A stretch of 64,000 nt of DNA from Geosiphon pyriformis (Eukaryota; Glomeromycota; Glomeromycetes; Archaeosporales; Geosiphonaceae), in assembly GCA_016748015.1 (NCBI GenBank), contig JAAOMT010000494.1, positions 1 to 64,000 of the forward strand. Direction: 5' to 3'. Below are positions 57,401 through 64,000 of this stretch, one piece after another (position 1 is the stretch's first letter; each line of letters opens with the position of its first letter). Below the pieces are notes generated by a model. It was not told the origin of the DNA. It saw only the letters and a list, made by a program, of their open reading frames with translations, and made no database searches. The translations under genes and the position numbers were made by a program.

Positions 57401-59700
57401 AGGAGAAATTATCTCAACCTGTCAATCAATCTCTATTCCACCATATAACCAGTATATGTTAGTCATAAAAAAAGAAGTAAAAAATCAAGCTCAGTTGTTT
57501 AAAACAGAAGCCACCATTTGCAAATTAGGAGAGATTGGACTTACTAATCTTTACATATCAGCCAAAAGCCCCAAAAACATCAAAATTCCCATCTACAACA
57601 CAACGGGAAATGTTATTGAAATACCAAAAGGAACCATTATTGAATATTTAACCACTAAAGTTGAGGATCAACCACTAAACCATATTCCAAATTTTTCACA
57701 GCTTTGCAGATATGTGGACATCACATCACAAACCATCTATGGACAAAGTGAATATTATCTGCTCCAACCAGAACAATTGGAACAGATAAACATGGGAAAT
57801 CTAGACTCACTTCAACAGATGCAACTAAAAATATTACTCAGCAATTTCAATGACATTTTTGCTAGCAAAAATAAATTTGGTCACACCAACATCATCTAAT
57901 ATCAGATTAAGACTGGAGATACAATGCCAATTAAACAAAGAGCATACAGAGTACCACCAACCAGTCATGAGATCATTTGTCAAGAAATCAATCAGATGCT
58001 TAACAATAGGCTAATTCAGCCATTAATGAGTCTATGGTCATCACCAGTGGTACTAGTCCAAAAAAAAAATGGGAAAATCCACTTTTGTATAGATTACTAG
58101 AAACTAAATGGAGTAACCAAAAGAGACAGCTACCCAACTCCAAAGATTCAAAAACTATTTAATGCTTTTGAAGGAAATAAATGGTTTTCAATACTAGATT
58201 TAAATAGTGGTTACTGGCAAATAGCCATGGATCCAGCCGACAAAGAGAAAACAGCATTTATTACAAGAGAAAAAAATTTTGAATTTAAAGTCATGCTATT
58301 TGGCTTGATAAATGCTCTAGCAACATTTCAACGGCTCATGGAAATTGTCTATACTAGACTACTGTGGAAATCAGTAGTTGTTTACTTAGACAACACAAAT
58401 GTCTTCTCAAAAACATTTGATGATCATCTTCACCATCTTCAACAATTATTTAAAAGACTCAGACAGGCAGAATTGAAATTAAATGCCAACAAATGCTTCT
58501 TTGGAAAAACAGAACTAAAATTTTTGGGACATGTTGTGAGCAAAGATGGCATCAAAACAGATGCAGACAAGATTGAAGTTGTCAAGAACTTTCCAATACC
58601 AAACAATCTCATAGAATTAAGAGCATTTTTAAGATTTACAAGGTGCTATTGCCACTTTATCAAAGACTTTTCTAAACTGGCTCAGCCACTCCACCATTTA
58701 CAAACCAAGAATGTAAAGTATGAATAGACAGAAGCTCAACAAGAAACATTTGACACACTAAGAAAAAAACTTATTCAAGCTCCAGTGTTGATGTATTCAG
58801 ATTACACCAAACCATTCATTATTACTACCAATACATCAGGTCAAGTGTTGGGAGCAGTACTATCACAAAAAAGACCAGATGGAAGAGAACATCTAGTAGC
58901 TTATGCCAGTAGAAGTTTAAGTCCAACTGAAAAGAACTATGGAACACCAGCATTAGAACACTTAGCAATCTATTGGGCAGTTATAAAATGGAAAGAATAC
59001 TTGAGCCAAAAGTTTGAAATATATACAGATTACAAAAGATTGACTTTAATTCAAAAGCAAGAATTTGGAGATGACTGCCATGTCAGATGGAAAATAGAAC
59101 TGTCACCATTAAATTATACAGTATATTATAAAAAAGAAAAAGACAATGGAAATGCTGATGGTTTGTCGCAAATAAGACAAATCTAAAAACACTTCAACCC
59201 AAAAATATAACAAAAGATGAATATACAAAAATACCAACAACTTCAATATTATATAAATACCCAATTGTTTAAAGAGAAATTATCTCAAAAAAAACAAAAC
59301 AACATAAAACAACAATCAAAATATTTTATCAATCATTAAAATATACTTTACCAGAAAAACAGAAGAACTCCAGACCAGCCAACAAGAATAATTACAGAAC
59401 TGGAAAAAGAGGCAATATTGTTCAATATGCACTCAGATCCAACAGCAGAACATTTTTATAAAGAAGCAACCATAGAAAGAACTAGAAAAAGATACTATTG
59501 GCCATCAATGTATCCAGACATTATTTAATATGTTCAAAATTGTGATGCTTGTCAGAAAAGAGGAGGAACAAAACCCAGTGAACTATTAAGACCAATCAAA
59601 GTAGGACAACCATTTGATCACATTGGAATTAACTTAGTATGACCATTAACAATCACCAGCAGAGGCAACAGATATATTGCAGTAGCCATAGACTACACTT
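54403..59700 (+). pseudogene. Element F/D gag-pol, distal part
   Basis: One frame runs without shift from the codon after the C insertion to about 59700, broken by stops. The order is: end of gag (RPMHPADLQAAV), zinc knuckle CHYCSKQEHLRINC (54714-54755), protease (about 55359-55680, active-site loop DSR instead of DSG), cysteine-rich domain (about 56090-56720, with KLLSMGVCC, FYCHVC, SCLVCGK), dUTPase-like domain (56940-57380, RSSLAKKGI kept, motif 3 altered to RIIDAEY), RT (about 57900-58730, YLDN), RNase H (58785-59186, first Asp replaced by Asn in TTNTSG) and integrase (59380 on, AEHF and CDACQK kept, first catalytic Asp changed to Asn in IGINLV). Similarity ends near 59700 where LINE sequence starts. 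Confidence 0.88.
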
Positions 59701-60697
59701 AAATAGCAATTTACATCCAACACATTTAGAACTGCAATTCCATTTCCAGCCTGGAAAACATCAAACAGATTACCATTCAAAAACAGGTTGCATAAATCAA
59801 GAACACATGTTGTACCAGCCAGAAAGCAATTCTTTGGATTAATCAACAACTTGACTGGAAATCAAAGAGAATATTAGGACATCCAGCTAGCAGTCTGTAG
59901 TCCCATAACTTTATGTTTGTACAAATTGCCAAGAATCTCATTAGCATTGGCAAAATTGACCAAACCAGTCAACAAATTCTCAGCCAGCACTTGCTCAAAA
60001 GTTTTCAGATCATATAACTCAAAATGATACAAAGCTTCATTTGGAAAATTCTTAGGCAGATTGGCTTTGAGCTTAAATTCTTTCCTTAATATTTTGTCCC
60101 ACTTTTCACACACACTTCTTGAAACACAACTGAATTGTAATTTATAGCCAACTATAGACTGCAAAACAGCAAAAACCAAGTACAAAAATTGCTTTTCAGT
60201 GATGGTCTTTCTTAACATCATATTTAAAAAAAACTTGATATTTGAATAAGCTTTGGTTAAGCTTGGCTTAAACAGGCCATCTATTGAGAAAAAAATTCCC
60301 AAATATTGATAAGATTTTTACCTCTTGGCAATTGTGACATTTGAACTACTAATAGACAATGATGCTTTTTTGGTTCTCTAGTTAATAAGAATAGTAACTG
60401 TTTTGTCCATATTGATTAAAAAAAACTTATTTGCAATATTTAGAATTTGTTGTGTAGCCACCATACAATTTCCAACCCAAATAGTATTATTAACAAAAGC
60501 ACCAGCTGTGAAAAAAAATTTTTTGCTATTCTTAGAATTAACTTTACCAGTTTTTATGAAAAATTTCAAATTCAACCTGTAACCACACAATTGTTTGTGT
60601 CTTTTGACCTTATAAAGTAAAGAATTATAAAAAATTCTTCATAGCAGTAGTGAAAAAACTTCTCCTTGATCCAAGCCATTATGAACAATATATCTAT
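59701..60697 (-). mobile_element. LINE fragment, minus strand
   Basis: Encodes part of RT from a NGLDQGEVFSLLL string (about 60650) through the catalytic box (TAGAFVNNTIWV, normally F-x-D-D), the QYLGIFFSIDGLF motif and the region after RT (59874-60302), to about 59701, where it meets element D. On the other side it is cut by the LTR of element E in the middle of RT. It belongs to the same family as the other LINEs here. Stops and the FVNN box show that it is inactive. Confidence 0.8.
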
Positions 60698-61610
60698 TAT
60701 TACTTATAGAATATAAAAATCATAGTAATATATATAGTAGCCAATTAGAAGTAGACATAGTAAAATATGAAATTCTAGGATTTTTCTCGGAAAAATTACA
60801 GAATTCCAGGAATTACAGAATTTTCATATAAGGAATTGCAAAATTTCAAAAATTTCAGAATTTTTAATAAGAAAAATTAAGGAATTAAGGAATCTTAAAT
60901 ATGTATATATAGCAGTAATATTAGAAGCAAAAAAAACAAACTTTTTAGTTTGAACTTTCCTTCCTATTTATTCCTTAATCACTTCAAGAATAGTTTATAT
61001 TCACTAAAGTAAAATCATCAAATTATTAATAAAATACTTATCTATATCCAATTCATGTTGTTATCATTTGATTAAAAAATATTCATTAAATTCTAACTAT
61101 TAACACTTCATGTTAATAACTGCCAATACTTAACCATGTTGAAACAATAGCTCTTGATCATAACTATTAACAGAATACTAACTTTTCATTGCCTTGGCTT
61201 ATTTTCTTTCTTTTATTTTTCTCTTTTATTGTTGTATACTAATCGATTAAGGATTAAGTGCTAAGTTACTGATGTCAGAATATAGTACTGGTAAAAGACT
61301 CAGAAATAAGAGTAGACATTCAGATTTGAGAATAGCTTACCAGGAGATTACAAGCTACCACATGAGGAAATAATTTGATGAAATTGCAATTCCAGAAAGT
61401 GATAGACAACAAAACACATTAATCTAAGGGTTAATACTTAAAACATTACTAAAGGAAAACAATACTTAAATCTCTGTCAATTATACAAAGAACTCCAACC
61501 AAAACCTTCAGACAACCAAAGCCTTCAGATATTACCAATAAAATCAGCTATTAAGCATTAAGTTACAGATTTGTTATTTGATTTGAAACCACAAATAATC
61601 ATCTGTAATA
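60698..61610 (+). repeat. 5' LTR of copy E
   Basis: About 913 bp. Decayed GGAATTCC-type units at 60772-60885, TATATATA at 60904-60911 and the stem-loop at 61098-61118 with loop CTTCA. It ends CTGTAATA before TTTGGTGCTCCTTATAAG. Confidence 0.85.
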
Positions 61611-61629
61611 TTTGGTGCTCCTTATAAGA
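61611..61629 (+). promoter_or_regulatory. Primer-binding site of copy E
   Basis: TTTGGTGCTCCTTATAAGA follows the LTR directly; the first ten bases match copies A and C, the rest has C-to-T and G-to-A changes. Confidence 0.65.
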
Positions 61630-61679
61630 TATAATTCTACAGAAAATTAGCATCAACACACAACCAAGTTAAAAGTAAC

Positions 61680-64000
61680 AGAATCAAAAATAATAGGGAC
61701 AAACCATTTAGAATTTGCCAAATTTTTATTTAATACTATAATTAATATTTGGGATTAAACAACAACTATTATCTAATAAAATCAGCCTTTAACTTTTATG
61801 TTAATGAAAAAATCAAAGATTTTCTAGGAGGACCAATTAACATTAAAGCAGCAAAAAAAAATTTCTACACAGAATTAATTCAACATATTAGCTTATCACA
61901 AAATCATAGTTTTGCACTAATTATTTGTGAGATCAATCAAAAAATTGAGAGGTACACTCAATGACAATTTTCTATTACCTATACAAATAAAGGCAAAAAA
62001 AAACTACAAACACCAGTAATAACACTCAAAGGAATACAACTACTCACTTGGAAGAAAATCAGAGTCAAGTTACCAATTAATTTATCATATCACTATATAC
62101 TCAGAAGTGCCATCAACATCTTATTAATAGGCACATCAACATCAAACACGAAATCATCATTAGCTTAACTTCTATTTTAAAGTAAACAAAAAAAAGCAAA
62201 GTTATTGAGAACTTATGGTGATTACTTTGAAAAATTCAAATTGTAATTACCAATGCCATTAGAATTTTGATTACTGTCACCTTAACTAGATTTCAGAACC
62301 ATAAGTCCTTGGAAGATAATAAAATTGAAAGAAGAAAAAGACAACAATCAGAAATTTAATTATCAAAACCTGATCATAGAAAACCTGGAAATTGAAACTC
62401 TGAATATTTAAACTTTGCAAAATCAGAACAATCCAAACCCTGACATTATTAATCAATCCATCTTACCTCCAGTAATTATGATCAATCCTTTACCAGTTCT
62501 ACCAATTGCTGAACAATAACAATAACAGCCACCACTATTAGCTCAGCCACAACCTCAACAACAACCAAATTCACTACAACCACTGATTGCAGCACCCATG
62601 ATTTACATACCAATTACCAAATTGAAAAAATTTACTAATAAAGAGGATAATATACAAGTATGGCTAAACAATGTTGAAAAAACTATTGCAGCCAATAAAT
62701 GGAATAACATCAAAGCACTACAAGCCATACCATATTTTCTACAGGATATTAACAATTCATGATATTAGAGCTTGGCAAATAAACCCCAAGACTTTAATGC
62801 CTTTAAACTTGAGTTTTTAAGATATTTTAGTAATAATAACAGCATCAACTGCTTGGCCAATACATTCATCACTATAAAACAAAAAGATGCCAAAGCAGTT
62901 ACTACTTACTTAGAATGCTTTTATAGAAATCTGCACCAGATCCAAGCAATCAAATCTTGAACCAGTTTATCTGTGGCCTGTGCAGTAGCATCTTCCAACA
63001 TGTATATTCATTACACTTAACTGATTTGCAAGCAGCAGTTACACATGTCAGAAACTTTGAATCAGCTGAACTCAAAACTAATTATGCTCAAGCTATGAAT
63101 CTAGTAATGAACGGATCATCTGAATTGGATTCCAAATTGAAACAATTTACTGATTCAATCAACCAGAAATTGGAAGGGTATTTAGTTAACAACAATCAAA
63201 CAATATATCAATTGCCACAACATTGCAACAATCCTAGAAATTAGCACCAAGATCAGTCATGTCTTATATTATCATCAACTTGACTATTATGGCAACAAAA
63301 GACACATATCTGTCACAATTGTGGTAAACAAGAACATATCAAGATTGACTGTAACACTAGAATTAATAATCACTGATCAGAAAATCAATATTAAAACCCC
63401 AATTACCAATTTTAAACTCTGAATTACCACTTAAGTCAAGATTAATATCAACCCTATTACTTACCAATAACACAGCAAATATACTCATTACTAATTTATT
63501 AGCCTCTAAAATTCATAATATATCAACTATAGTCACAAACTATCTATTAGCCGCAGTCTCAAGTAATCTATTAGCTCCAACAAATTCAAATATCATCATC
63601 AAACTTAGCTTAATTAGTTATTAGAATCCAAAGGCTGAAAGTCACTCATATTCAACAAAACTGAAGATCAGCAATGATTATGCACCAACTGATTTTCAGT
63701 TCCTTAACTCAATTATTAGAATCATAACAATGGAATTCAAAAACTGGATATATTCAAAATTCAAATTCCCAGAACTATTTAAGTCTTCTGGTTACTTCAG
63801 AAGATGTCACATCCAACAATCTGGAAGCCAACCAAAAGCCACTTACTAGTAATATACCTCTAGCAATCATTATTGAAAATAAATTACTTACAGCCATCTT
63901 TTTCTTCAAACTTAAGAAATTAACAATGCCTCTTTTTAATGGAGCTGCTCTTAATACCAAACTCATCACTGCAATGTATACTAATGCCAAAGTTGATAAC
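61680..64000 (+). pseudogene. Copy E gag and start of protease region
   Basis: The N-terminal domain is seen at 61749-61964 (SAFNFYVNEKIKDF), the gag domain at 62772-63244 (FLRYFSNNNSINCLANTF, then HLTDLQAAVTHVRNFESAEL) and the zinc knuckle CHNCGKQEHIKIDC at 63311-63352. A short deletion between the two gag pieces, relative to C, removes about eight codons and changes the frame near 62955. The last bases (TAMYTNAKVDN) correspond to the residues just before the protease active site. Stops are frequent. Confidence 0.82.

Larger units (their letters stand above)
40922..59700 (+). mobile_element. Ty3/gypsy-type LTR retrotransposon F/D, split by element C, 3'-truncated
   Basis: The 5' part (F, 40922-44189) has the LTR, primer-binding site and the first half of gag. 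The rest (D, 54403-59700) resumes in gag at the corresponding codon and continues to integrase, where it is cut off by LINE sequence. Element C (44190-54402) lies exactly between. Removing C plus one 4-bp target duplication puts the gag reading frame at the end of F in register with that of D, which supports a single ancestral element. Its 3' LTR is absent from the window. Confidence 0.85.
60698..64000 (+). mobile_element. Ty3/gypsy-type LTR retrotransposon, copy E, continues past the window
   Basis: The LTR at 60698-61610 is followed by a primer-binding site, gag and the lead-in to protease, where the window ends. It lies inside LINE sequence, so it inserted after that LINE. It is the most AT-shifted of the copies, with both LTR tips mutated (TATTACTTATAG...CTGTAATA). 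Confidence 0.87.

Noticed and set aside
1-64000. tRNA, rRNA or CRISPR loci
   Set aside because: I scanned for tRNA T-loop and box motifs and for regular repeat arrays and found none that hold up by eye.

Overview
The window looks like nuclear DNA of a fungus with a TE-swollen, very AT-rich genome. The retrotransposon families match what I know of arbuscular mycorrhizal fungi (Glomeromycotina, Rhizophagus/Gigaspora-like); that assignment is inference. Two compartments are visible. A compact gene island (about 14.5-29 kb) has short introns, ordinary CpG content and four clearly recognisable eukaryotic genes. On both sides lie AT-rich deserts filled with decayed LTR retrotransposons and LINEs.

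Layout. 428-7302: truncated Ty3/gypsy-type element (copy A, minus strand). 7303-9590: AT-rich desert. 9595-14110: two LINE pieces in opposite orientation. 14563-15605: BMT5-like rRNA methyltransferase. 15693-17909: mitochondrial branched-chain 2-oxoacid dehydrogenase E1-beta. 18943-19691: complex I 21-kDa-type subunit. 20701-23941: large subunit of chromatin assembly factor 1. 24300-26205: CpG-rich island ending in a decayed Fanzor (eukaryotic TnpB-like) nuclease gene. 27347-28961: LUC7-like U1 snRNP protein with a 7-nt microexon. 29.6-36.8 kb: desert with a 5'-truncated LINE and a copy of a dispersed repeat. 36830-40921: minus-strand LINE. 40922-59700: one LTR retrotransposon (F/D) split by a complete younger relative (C, 44190-54402); the 5' LTR of F/D also carries a 987-bp TIR element. 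59701-60697: LINE piece. 60698-64000: another LTR element (E) running off the right edge.

The main novelty candidate is the LTR retrotransposon family seen in copies A, C, F/D and E. Its order is gag (zinc knuckle), aspartic protease, a cysteine-rich domain, a dUTPase-like domain with all five motifs, reverse transcriptase, RNase H, integrase and a long C-terminal extension. In copy C all of this lies in one 2,803-codon frame broken only by point nonsense changes. Other notable signals are a stem-loop in the LTR whose loop is flipped between the two LTRs of one element, a nested insertion whose 4-bp target duplication seems to have decayed by CpG transitions, the Fanzor remnant, and the LUC7 microexon.

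The host genes are housekeeping genes (ribosome modification, mitochondrial catabolism and respiration, chromatin assembly, splicing) and show no sign of a shared pathway. Exon boundaries were placed by eye from splice signals, reading phase and protein-family similarity, without transcript data.
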